DNA from: CAZJVD01 sp964549505
Lineage (GTDB): Bacteria > Bdellovibrionota > UBA1018 > CAZJVD01
Length of the DNA stretch: 64,000 nucleotides
Reading direction: 5' to 3'
Assembly: GCA_964549505.1 (NCBI GenBank)
Contig: CAZJVD010000008.1
Coordinates: forward strand, 65,978 to 129,977
Each line of letters opens with the position of its first letter. Within the stretch, counting starts at the first letter, position 1. The notes under the pieces are model-generated. The model saw only the letters and a program-made list of their open reading frames with translations, did no database searches and was not told where the DNA came from. The translations under genes and the position numbers were made by a program. Shown here piece after piece: positions 16,601 through 23,683 of this stretch.

Positions 16601-17030
16601 TTTGGGTGGGCTAGAGAGTACGGTAGCTCGGACCAGCCTGACACGAACAGAATTTCCGGTGTACAACGGCGAAACAGGTACGGTTCGAGAACTGTTACCC
16701 GGAGACACACGACTTTATCGAGTTGAATCCACAAGCGTTCCGACACCTATGACACCACATGAAAGCCCCTTCTTTGACGGAAGTCGGTACGGGATAAGCG
16801 AGGCTCGAGGCCCCTCAAGCGTACTCTATGTTTCCACAGACGAACGAGCACTAACAGCTCTTAGGCAGTCCCAGGGTTACTTTGACGATGCATCAACTGT
16901 TCTACGAACAACGACCGTTGATGAAGTTATGTCCGCAAACCCTAACGCAAAAATATTTCAGGATACATCGTTTAACGGTACCGTACTGGGTGAGTCTTCT
17001 GGAGGCTATGTAATTGTAGTCGAGCCGTAG
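10629..17030 (+). CDS. RHS/YD-repeat lipoprotein with variable C-terminal tip
   Basis: This 2133-residue protein starts with a lipoprotein signal peptide ending in LAGC (Cys20), followed by Thr, which predicts outer-membrane lipidation. A Gly/Ser-rich linker lies near residues 175-200. Many YD repeats (forms such as YTYDLAGN, FTYDSLGRL, YNYDALGRLSR) fill residues ~280-1720 and should build the hollow RHS shell. The RHS core closes with ARFYDPVLGRFLSEDP and NPINFNDPSGLS (~1730-1772). About 360 residues follow, the usual place of a polymorphic toxin domain; the last ~120 (RLYRVES...VLYVSTDERAL) faintly recall RES or ADP-ribosyltransferase folds. No immunity gene follows; metH starts 79 bases later. 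The lipoprotein anchor suggests surface display or contact-dependent delivery. Confidence 0.92.
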   Translation: MLSVSRNWLVFVGLSVLAGCTSKTSDPAQSTLNSIQRSVNDFFVIFTGGGSNPVPPTWQGAETKINAPEESQEYWCLIHPCPDASEPTSGDPVALSGKAVMQESVPFFDLHSAGDKPARFGIQYTGDLDLIAKSYVGHNWNISIPVVIMTPTLVKRKPYGGPQDIGGGSVVTGDKSTEQGGSSGSGSSGGSGSPPPPLIGSGLGDTFLISGTSIASYDNKDVTKPVPRGIQNSKMRYVGMVVGAKGVLVLPDEVVVRSEDGATQRFLPPQGKKQSDRYTSGAVEYVLSEVSYPDGKKLSYEYEPVGSGGSLRPITMTDSSGRVTLFRYDGEGFLSEVEDFSGRIWTLNYDSNYDLVSVVFPQSSEQSKAKTVRFEYDTHRMTKEYEPNHIDTPTFINTYSGDSIVSQEMGDSKHLYNVNGAINGYDERLRLHVAPSGTATLYHFDSNWKIKSRWVFGRVLDPNNLGMATTPIIQLVNFKNGIHGYQTPTNEDKLVLGSKYNSTDPESLVTQYEYDVYGNNTKVIHPNGDVVTSVYDSDSSDIYKRSHLVSQTFAPADGAAAVTSYSYYDPVFGAVLARSDPRGLASGYTPPNGGGASALRYLGVHVLDYMESPLAQNQPLKDVVDNWGIDMSQTSLEAKLPATFVSAVKTKLGAGPFGILGLGDVNGDGKTKQISGNIIANYDVSPNVPADPADLSAGYVTVNVVTKNHYNDEGCLSKIIGPKGETTVYERNSALDPTGVSPGSASGPSTQSGIGGCGFPNKSISATGGATLYEYNQYGDETKRTDSRGYVVQKAYDELRRLTETTDSYGRAKRYTYDLAGNILTETVENCSFPIDPISFLPGLNWDCTGTITTSHSYDVQNHLTKSVVVGRKDGYPTQTLQTENYYNRAEQLALIVSSGAKDGSEPFSVVSYLYGTFGKISKVTTGGVLPEFSSAAVNSNIPASVMPGLHPDAGTVTYNYDTYQRLATVINPLNQTAKLLEYDSYGRNYRTTDALGQVVRNFYDSAGEVIETRSISSAAHGSKVVARQLNYVDELNRTFRSRLARYGADFQLLGWTSYVNKFDERSNAVVAADPIGNKVFSDYDITGRNTAAYDQFGNRTDFVFDSENHPVRQDTKRRDVGGTTLVKSKFHFYDKVGQLRATTNSLNETHYALFDSLGNVVFKTVDSKSFGQKILLKSLDTLNEIPGIDPAVMTNAYGNNVVFETDSLGRPLAAVFPKRLNGLGMQSVIETHEERVTYNSAGRIATKTDRNGNSTSFTYDSLGRLLQTTKANQSSVKITKFNKLGQVLESRDANDTVVTRTYDELGRLKGKTIQKGPGITAGPDWEFFEYDAFGNQNRVTSDLGSVTKVYGTDGVYKETVTGALDSYTFDYTFDSNGRSKTMTYPSGQTITLGYNSENKVDTVDTAAFGGHPIQFSYLGAGLLERMTLPSGAELSQTYDGADRLRSKSYKTSSNQVIFSATSSQMDGAWQVTGQQESWTLPGGTTTGNQTLTYTYDSQGRLIQSQNQSQNTGSPVSTWTVSYVLDKTGNRTGLTYQTQVTGLGQKFGPSVYNPNSVNQYASTSLGSYQYDDNGNTTVLDSRLALGWTWQNLLDQATDSVGQVTRYNYDALGRLSRIKKGTLDYRFRYCGSSICEFSRSAGQTFADVVFSKQDQPILQIETNGSITYFAQDQLSSVRALFGDQGQIFEANSYTDYGSRLNPGSLTPVSDQAPSKTIFAYTGKPLDPTTGLYYYLARFYDPVLGRFLSEDPAQDGTNYYAYTDNNPINFNDPSGLSRRPRDGDGAGGMPGPPRNPVDTVTEGYRIMAAALGAVSKYLSPEVAKVLGSYAFALSNINIPRTDVPRNDRGFIMGNQRRQTPESDEEAWGRLSVAAQVEEWLERNGSNRLCTNGWFDDHSANSTDVDVIVEYVDEGWKEDWETFEDLLRETTGSQYLLRGDFSGWFGHMTGKTDIDNAAVAYGNGNKVGAAIGVGTATLKVASAVLLCRGIVQGFLGGLESTVARTSLTRTEFPVYNGETGTVRELLPGDTRLYRVESTSVPTPMTPHESPFFDGSRYGISEARGPSSVLYVSTDERALTALRQSQGYFDDASTVLRTTTVDEVMSANPNAKIFQDTSFNGTVLGESSGGYVIVVEP

Positions 17031-17069
17031 CTTCCAAATCACCATTCTTTACTCTTTCCCCCTCCCCGT

Positions 17070-17098
17070 TTGACCTTTTAGCGAAGCTTCGGTAGCTT
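17070..17098 (+). promoter_or_regulatory. Promoter of metH
   Basis: TTGACC (17070-17075), 17-base spacer, TAGCTT (17093-17098); the start codon TTG follows after 10 bases, so the leader is at most a few bases long. There is no space for a cobalamin or SAM riboswitch between this promoter and the gene. Confidence 0.6.
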
Positions 17099-17108
17099 TC
17101 GAAGCTCT

Positions 17109-20100
17109 TTGAATCGCATCAAAACACTTCTTGAATCACGGGTTTTAGTCATCGATGGGGCGATGGGCACCACACTGCAGACCCTCGACCTCACGGCGCA
17201 GGACTTTGGCGGACCAGAACACGAAGGCTGTAACGAAAACCTCGTCATCACACGACCCGACGTGATTCGCAAAGTCCACGAAGGTTACTTGCGCGCCGGA
17301 TGCGATATTGTTCTCACCAATACGTTTGGGGCCACACCACTGGTGCTCGCGGAGTTTGGGCTTTCGGAAAAGGCCGACGAGATTAACTTTAAAGCGGCAG
17401 CACTGGCGCGCGCGGCTTGCGACGGGTTTACAACAAGCGACAAACCGCGCTTCGTTGCTGGATCGATCGGCCCGACGACGAAAGCAATGACCGTCACCGG
17501 CGGCGTGACGTTTGACGAACTCACGGAGCATTACTTGGTACAGGCGCGTGGGCTTCAGCGCGGTGGCGCCGATTTTTTCCTCTTCGAAACCTGTCAAGAC
17601 GGCCGCAACATCAAAGCCGGGATGGTCGCTATCGATCGACTCGCCGAAGAAACTGGAAAGGCGCTTCCGATCGCTGTTTCCGTAACGATCGAACCCATGG
17701 GAACGATGCTGGCGGGTCAAACGGTCGAAGCGGTCTACGCCTCGCTCGCCCATCGCGATCTGCTCTACCTGGGCTTGAATTGCGCGACCGGACCTGACTT
17801 CATGACCGATCACTTGCGATCGCTCTCGGCACTCTGTCACTTTCCCGTGGCGTGTGTTCCCAACGCTGGACTTCCCGACGAAGAAGGTCGCTATCCTGAA
17901 ACGGCTGAGATGCTGGCGCGCACGATCGCGCGGTTCATGCAAAACGGGCAAAATGGGCCAAATGGCCAAAGTGGTTGGATTAATCTTGTCGGCGGTTGCT
18001 GCGGTACAGATTCGACCCATATTCGCGCGCTCTCAGAGCTGGCCGCAAGGTCGACGCCGCGCCCACTACCCGCTCGTTCGAGCAAGGCTTCGCTTTCGGG
18101 TGTTGATTTTCTTGAAGTGACCGACGATCTCCGTCCCGTCTTGGTGGGCGAACGCACGAATGTCATCGGAAGTCGTAAGTTCAAGCAACTGATTGTCGCG
18201 GGCCAATGGGACGAGGCTTCTGAAATCGCAAAAACTCAGGTCCGTCACGGCGCTCAGATCATCGACGTCTGCTTAGCAAATCCTGATCGTGACGAGCTCG
18301 ACGACGTTCGAACGTTTCTCGAACACGCCGTCAAGAAGATCCGCGCACCGATGATGATCGACTCCACCGACTCCAAAGTGATCGAACTCGCCCTCACCTA
18401 CTCTCAAGGCAAAGCGATCATCAATTCCATCAATCTCGAGGACGGCGAAGAGCGTTTTGAATCGGTGATACCGATCGGCAATCGTTTCGGTGCCGCATAT
18501 GTTGTCGGGACCATCGACGAGGACCCTGTTCAAGGGATGGGCGTCTCGCGCCAGCGAAAACTCGAGATCGCCGAGCGCAGTTTTACACTTTTGACCGAGA
18601 AGTATGGCGTCCGAGCGGAAGACATCTACTTTGACCCGCTCGTTTTCCCCTGCGGAACCGGTGACGCACAGTACGTGGGTTCGGCACTGGAAACAGTCGA
18701 AGGCTTACGGCTGATCAAAGCTCGATTTCCCCAATCGAAAACGGTTTTAGGAATATCAAATGTGAGCTTTGGTCTGCCGCCCGAAGGTCGCGAGTGCCTG
18801 AACAGCGTTTTCTTGCATCACTGCGTGAAAGCGGGACTGGATCTCGCAATCGTCAACACCGAGAAACTCGAACGGTACGCGTCGATCGCTGAAGAAGACA
18901 AGACCCTTTCTGAAGACTTGCTTTTTAACCGAAACCCGGACGCGATCGCACGCTTCACCGAACATTTTCGCAAACGCGGCAAGCAAGTGGTCAAGCCGAT
19001 TGGGAATCTCTCGCTCGACGAACGGCTCGCGCATTACATCGTCGACGGCACGAAAGAAGGCCTTGTCGCCGACCTTGATGAAAAACTCAAGACGACACAG
19101 CCACTCGCGATCATCAATGGTCCCCTGATGAAGGGAATGGACGAAGTCGGGCGTCTCTTTAACGACAACAAACTGATCGTCGCCGAAGTGTTGCAGTCGG
19201 CAGAAAGCATGAAAGCTGCTGTCAATCATCTCAAGCCTCACATCGACAAGCAGATGAGCGGCGACAGTACGCAAGCCAACACCTCGCTACGTGGGAAAGT
19301 GATCTTAGCCACGGTCAAAGGTGATGTGCACGATATCGGAAAGAACCTTGTCGAAATTATTTTAGGCAATAACGGTTTTCACGTCGTCAACCTGGGAATC
19401 AAAGTTTTACCCGAGACGCTGATCCAAGCGATTCGCGAACACAAACCCGATATTGTCGGACTCTCCGGTCTTCTCGTAAAGTCCGCGCAGCAGATGGTCA
19501 CCACGGCCCAGGACTTTTCGACCGCCGGTATCACCACACCCATGCTCTGCGGAGGCGCAGCTCTCAGCGAGCGGTTTGTCGACCTCAAGATTGCCGCAAA
19601 CTATACGGGCACGGTCTTGTATGCCAAGGACGCGATGCAAGGGCTTGATCTCGCGAAACAGATTCGAACACCCGATGGCTTCGAGCGGCTCAAGAAGACA
19701 GCTGAAGAGCGCCGCGCGAAGATCAAGGCTGCTCTCTCGACCACAAAGGACGATAGCGGCATTGAAAGCCGAACGCAGACGGACACGCGACGCTCAAAAA
19801 CGGTTCGTCTTTTGGACGCGCGCCCACGTGCGCCTGATTTCAAACGCCATGTGATTCAACACATTCCGGTCGATCAGCTTTACCCGTTCATCAATCCGCT
19901 GATGTTGTACACGCGGCACTTGGGCATTCGCGGTGGCGTGGCTCGAAAGCTGGATCAAGCGCGATCGGACCGGGCTGTTCGCACCGAACTTCAAGAAAAT
20001 CACGCAAAGGAATGGCGTATTTTTGAAACGATCGAAGCACTTAAGACAGAGTACCGATCGTCGCCTCTTCTTGCTCCGCGAGCCGTCTATCAGTTTTTAC

Positions 20101-20669
20101 CCGTGCGCAGCGTGGGAAACGCGATTCATCACGCCGATACCGCAAGCAAGACGCCGATCTTCGAGTTCTTGCGACAAACCAAGGAAGACGGGCTCTGTCT
20201 CAGTGACTACGTCCACACTCAGGAAGACTCGGTTGCGCTTTTTGTGACGACCGTCGGACGCGGCTTGCGTGAACACGTGAACCAACTCAAGGACAGCGGC
20301 GAGTTTTTAAAGTCGCATGTTCTGCAAGCGCTTGCGATTGAGTCGGCTGAAGCGTTTGCGGAGTTCTTACATGCTGAGATTCGAAAGTGGTGGGGTTTTC
20401 CGGATCCATCCGAGATGACGATGATGCAACGGTTTCAAGCCCAGTATCAGGGAAAACGCTATAGCTTTGGTTACCCCGCTTGCCCACGACTCGACGATCA
20501 GACGCAGCTTTTTGATATTTTAAAACCCGAAGAGATCGGCGTTCAGCTGACCGAGGGATTCATGATGGACCCCGAAGCCAGCGTCAGTGCGATCGCGTTT
20601 CACCATCCGCAGGCGACTTACTTTTCAGTTGGACAAGACCCGTTGGGCCAAAACGAAAATCGCTTTTAA
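17109..20669 (+). CDS. metH: Cobalamin-dependent methionine synthase
   Basis: The enzyme moves the methyl group from 5-methyltetrahydrofolate via cobalamin to homocysteine. All four modules are present in 1186 residues: homocysteine/Zn domain (1-~310, zinc ligands in GLNCATG and GGCCGTD), pterin-binding domain (~340-620, GERTNVIGS), cobalamin cap and Rossmann domain (~645-880, DVHDIGKN supplies the lower axial His) and the SAM-binding reactivation domain (~905-1186, GYPACPRLDDQ). Length is near the 1227 of E. coli. The start is TTG 17109, chosen because the upstream frame holds the promoter; there is no Shine-Dalgarno sequence. MetF, its methyl-THF supplier, is at 54.5-55.5 kb. Confidence 0.96.
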   Translation: MNRIKTLLESRVLVIDGAMGTTLQTLDLTAQDFGGPEHEGCNENLVITRPDVIRKVHEGYLRAGCDIVLTNTFGATPLVLAEFGLSEKADEINFKAAALARAACDGFTTSDKPRFVAGSIGPTTKAMTVTGGVTFDELTEHYLVQARGLQRGGADFFLFETCQDGRNIKAGMVAIDRLAEETGKALPIAVSVTIEPMGTMLAGQTVEAVYASLAHRDLLYLGLNCATGPDFMTDHLRSLSALCHFPVACVPNAGLPDEEGRYPETAEMLARTIARFMQNGQNGPNGQSGWINLVGGCCGTDSTHIRALSELAARSTPRPLPARSSKASLSGVDFLEVTDDLRPVLVGERTNVIGSRKFKQLIVAGQWDEASEIAKTQVRHGAQIIDVCLANPDRDELDDVRTFLEHAVKKIRAPMMIDSTDSKVIELALTYSQGKAIINSINLEDGEERFESVIPIGNRFGAAYVVGTIDEDPVQGMGVSRQRKLEIAERSFTLLTEKYGVRAEDIYFDPLVFPCGTGDAQYVGSALETVEGLRLIKARFPQSKTVLGISNVSFGLPPEGRECLNSVFLHHCVKAGLDLAIVNTEKLERYASIAEEDKTLSEDLLFNRNPDAIARFTEHFRKRGKQVVKPIGNLSLDERLAHYIVDGTKEGLVADLDEKLKTTQPLAIINGPLMKGMDEVGRLFNDNKLIVAEVLQSAESMKAAVNHLKPHIDKQMSGDSTQANTSLRGKVILATVKGDVHDIGKNLVEIILGNNGFHVVNLGIKVLPETLIQAIREHKPDIVGLSGLLVKSAQQMVTTAQDFSTAGITTPMLCGGAALSERFVDLKIAANYTGTVLYAKDAMQGLDLAKQIRTPDGFERLKKTAEERRAKIKAALSTTKDDSGIESRTQTDTRRSKTVRLLDARPRAPDFKRHVIQHIPVDQLYPFINPLMLYTRHLGIRGGVARKLDQARSDRAVRTELQENHAKEWRIFETIEALKTEYRSSPLLAPRAVYQFLPVRSVGNAIHHADTASKTPIFEFLRQTKEDGLCLSDYVHTQEDSVALFVTTVGRGLREHVNQLKDSGEFLKSHVLQALAIESAEAFAEFLHAEIRKWWGFPDPSEMTMMQRFQAQYQGKRYSFGYPACPRLDDQTQLFDILKPEEIGVQLTEGFMMDPEASVSAIAFHHPQATYFSVGQDPLGQNENRF

Positions 20670-20737
20670 GCGGTGAACCGCCCCTCGCCACCGCACATCT
20701 TCTTGCTGAACTTCTTGTTAAACCTCTTGGTGAACGG

Positions 20738-20766
20738 TTGCGAAAACTAGCTCTGCGCACTACGCT
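20738..20766 (+). promoter_or_regulatory. Promoter of tyrS
   Basis: TTGCGA (20738-20743), 17 bases, TACGCT (20761-20766), 11 bases before the ATG at 20778. The predicted 5' leader is ~4 bases. There is no room for a T-box leader. Confidence 0.5.
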
Positions 20767-20777
20767 CAAGACAATCT

Positions 20778-22163
20778 ATGACAAAGACGGCACCAGGGCC
20801 AAAGACCGCAGCAGCGACAGGCAAACCGACCCCACCAGCAACTCCAAAACCGGGATTGGCTGAAGAACTACAGTGGCGCGGGCTCTGGTTTCAAGCGACC
20901 GATCCCGAACTCGGCAAGCTCCTCGATCGCTCGAGCATCAGCGTCTACGCTGGGTTTGATCCTACAGCAGCGTCGTTACACATTGGTCATTTGATTCCGC
21001 TCCTCACACTCAAGCGTTTTCAAAATTTCGGGCATCGCGCGATTGCCGTCTCAGGTGGTGCGACGGGCTTGATTGGCGACCCGAGCGGAAAGAGTGACGA
21101 GCGCAAGCTTCTCGAGCTTGAACAGATTCGCTCGAATGTCCGAAGCATCGAACGCTCGATGAAAGCGGTCCTGGATCCGAAGCACGCGGTTTTTCTCGAT
21201 AACTACGATTGGTTTGGAAAGATCGGTTTCATCGAGTTTCTCCGCGACACCGGAAAGCACTTCAGCGTCAACGCGATGATGGCAAAGGATTCGGTCCGTC
21301 TGCGACTCGAAGATCGCGCCCAAGGGATTTCGTTCACGGAGTTTTCGTACATGCTGCTGCAATCGTACGACTTCTACCATCTGTACAAGGAGCACGGTTG
21401 CACGGTTCAAATCGGCGGGTCCGATCAGTGGGGCAACATCACCGCTGGCTGTGAGCTCATCCGTCGTAAGCTCGCCCTCGAAAATGACGCGTCTATGCTA
21501 CCAAATGTAGCCAGACACCATTTGGCGGTTGGACTGACGTTTCCACTGATCAAACGCTCCGACGGGGCAAAGTTCGGAAAGACCGAAGCTGGAGCGATCT
21601 GGCTCGATCCCAAGATGACGTCGCCGTACGACTTCTATCAATACTTTGTCCAAGTTCCAGACTCCGACGTCATCGACTACCTCAAATTCTTTACGTTTCT
21701 CTCGCGCGACGAGATCACAGCACTCGAATCTCAAACACGCACAGCTCCTGAGGCCCGCGCCGCACAGAAAGCGCTCGCACGCACAGTCACAACACTCGTT
21801 CATGGCGAGGCCGAAGTCGCAAAGGTCGAGACGACCTCACAAACACTCTTTGAAAAGCCCGTGACCGAGTTGACGGCGGCCGAACTCGGAACTGTTTTTG
21901 CGAAAGCACCGCGGACACGCCTGAAAAAAGAAGTGCTGGCCGGAGGTCTTTCGCTGACGGATCTTCTTGTTCAGACGGGAGTCTGCGCCTCGAAGGGCGC
22001 GGCTCGCCGGGATATTGAGGGTGGAGGGATCTATCTAAACGACCGGCGCATGCAAAGCGCCGCCACGATCATCAGTGCGGATCAGTTGATCCACGGACAC
22101 TACCTGATCTTACGAAAAGGCAAGAAGGGACACCACGTTGTCGAGTTCGATGTCACTTCGTAA
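20778..22163 (+). CDS. tyrS: Tyrosyl-tRNA synthetase
   Basis: The enzyme charges tRNA-Tyr. The class I signature HIGH is in SLHIGHLIPLL, the KMSKS loop appears as KFGKT, and the tyrosine pocket has YAGFDPTA and GGSDQWGNI. A C-terminal S4 RNA-binding domain (~390-461, ASKGAARRDIEGGGIYLNDR) completes the protein. The first ~27 residues form an Ala/Pro/Thr-rich extension not usual in TyrS, so a downstream start is possible, but no better codon or ribosome binding site is visible. The 461-residue length is slightly above the usual 400-430. The end overlaps the convergent gene by 11 bases. Confidence 0.96.
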   Translation: MTKTAPGPKTAAATGKPTPPATPKPGLAEELQWRGLWFQATDPELGKLLDRSSISVYAGFDPTAASLHIGHLIPLLTLKRFQNFGHRAIAVSGGATGLIGDPSGKSDERKLLELEQIRSNVRSIERSMKAVLDPKHAVFLDNYDWFGKIGFIEFLRDTGKHFSVNAMMAKDSVRLRLEDRAQGISFTEFSYMLLQSYDFYHLYKEHGCTVQIGGSDQWGNITAGCELIRRKLALENDASMLPNVARHHLAVGLTFPLIKRSDGAKFGKTEAGAIWLDPKMTSPYDFYQYFVQVPDSDVIDYLKFFTFLSRDEITALESQTRTAPEARAAQKALARTVTTLVHGEAEVAKVETTSQTLFEKPVTELTAAELGTVFAKAPRTRLKKEVLAGGLSLTDLLVQTGVCASKGAARRDIEGGGIYLNDRRMQSAATIISADQLIHGHYLILRKGKKGHHVVEFDVTS

Positions 22164-23607
22164 GAGCTTCGACCTGAAAAGCGACGGCTTCGGACGCGGC
22201 CTTTAGCTCAGCTTCAGTCGGTGGCACGATCGTAAAGTCTGAATCAGAAAACTGACCGACCATCTCAGAGATCTGAGGCCCCACCTGCTCATACATCACG
22301 CGAACCGGTTCTTTCAGAACGCCAAAGCTCTCAGGCGTGGGTCCGACCGTACTCCACTGAAGAACATAGTAGAAGGTCAGCATCACGACAGCGACGAGGC
22401 TCGACACGCGCGTCTTGATACCCCAATAATGAAAGCGTTTTGTCAGTGGAACATTCTGGCCATCTTGGAGTCCACTCCGAAACCATCGCGCCCAACCCCA
22501 GTCCTTCCCCGCTGAGAGCATGTCGATGTGAGCCTTCTGAAGTTTTTCGAGAAACTCTGTCGAATGCCCTTTCGCTCGGGCAGCAAGTTCGCGTCGGGAT
22601 TTCATCAGAAGACCGATGTCACCGATAAAGTGAGAAGGATGTTCAGTATCGATTTCGATTCTAGATGTTGACTCAGGCAAGAGCAAGTCGGCGGTCGAGA
22701 TAGATTCTTCGCCTGCTAACACTAAGAACCGAGCACGAGCCGCTTCGTACTTCGCTTCGTACGCAGCCACCAGCTCAGCGTTCGTCTTATCTTTCGGAAT
22801 CGTCACCTCTCGAATCGTCGAGTCTTTCGGGAAAAGTGCGTACAGCATGGGCGTCACGATATTTTGGGCGACCCATTGGCTGAAAAAAGGCCAAAGCCCA
22901 GAGAAGACAATAATAGACAGAGCGTGAACCATTTTGACCTGGTCACCCTCTGCCTTAGCAAGCACGGGCCCAGCCATGAAGAGCGAATAAAAGAATGTGC
23001 TCGTGTACCACGAATACCAGTACGCCTCGCGCGTACTGAGTTTGCCTTCCAACTTCAGCAACTGCGTCCCTTGGCGGGGAACGTTGCCAATGTTGTAAGA
23101 CAGATAGTTTTCCCAGGTCTTGCCAAGATACTCGCTGAATGTCGGCCAATCCTTAGACGTGATCTCAAGCCCAATCAGTGGCCTCACAGCGAGCTTCAGC
23201 GTGTACGCTAGAAGCGACGCAATTGGAGTCGTGATCAGGCCAATGCCTGGCGATTCAATCAGAGAGAACCATGCTTTATTAGGATTTTGCAGTGTGCGAA
23301 ACATCGGCGTGACGAAAGTCAGATGTCCGATACGCTCTGGCACTTTGCGCGGGTGGAAATCTCTCCCTAAGATACGAACGTTTTCCGGAAGCACGGCGTT
23401 CGTCGCTCGAAGGCTCCAATCACAGACCCGATTCGCGCCCGAGGCCACTTGCTTGAACGACCAGTCTTTGAATCGAGTGGCCGTCTCTAAACCACGCTCA
23501 AGAACGGATGATGGTTGCGGGTCACCCGCCCAGACATCGGCCCGCGGACAGGCCAAGGAAAGGGCCAACACAAGACAGCTCATCCGGTAGAAGAAGCTCG
23601 GTTTCAT
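22153..23607 (-). CDS. Exported or membrane protein of unknown function
   Basis: The ~484-residue protein has a Sec signal peptide (MKPSFFYRMSCLVLALSLAC, cleavage likely after VWA) and about four hydrophobic stretches (around residues 125-145, 205-225, 235-260 and 405-425), so it is probably an inner-membrane or envelope protein. No family is recognised. A GATAAT sequence 11 bases upstream favours the ATG at 23605-23607 over the one three codons earlier. It is preceded at 77 bases by a 940-residue exported orphan on the same strand; the pair may form an operon of envelope proteins. Confidence 0.75.
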   Translation of the reverse strand: MKPSFFYRMSCLVLALSLACPRADVWAGDPQPSSVLERGLETATRFKDWSFKQVASGANRVCDWSLRATNAVLPENVRILGRDFHPRKVPERIGHLTFVTPMFRTLQNPNKAWFSLIESPGIGLITTPIASLLAYTLKLAVRPLIGLEITSKDWPTFSEYLGKTWENYLSYNIGNVPRQGTQLLKLEGKLSTREAYWYSWYTSTFFYSLFMAGPVLAKAEGDQVKMVHALSIIVFSGLWPFFSQWVAQNIVTPMLYALFPKDSTIREVTIPKDKTNAELVAAYEAKYEAARARFLVLAGEESISTADLLLPESTSRIEIDTEHPSHFIGDIGLLMKSRRELAARAKGHSTEFLEKLQKAHIDMLSAGKDWGWARWFRSGLQDGQNVPLTKRFHYWGIKTRVSSLVAVVMLTFYYVLQWSTVGPTPESFGVLKEPVRVMYEQVGPQISEMVGQFSDSDFTIVPPTEAELKAASEAVAFQVEALTK

Positions 23608-23683
23608 GTACCGCATGCATTATCACGCCGCACCACAAACGACAACATGCACCGAAACCGGATTCGACTGTGTTAGCAATAGG

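Noticed and set aside
17031..17108. Cobalamin or SAM riboswitch upstream of metH
   Set aside because: Only 78 bases lie between the RHS stop and metH, a promoter occupies the middle, and the leader is a few bases at most.
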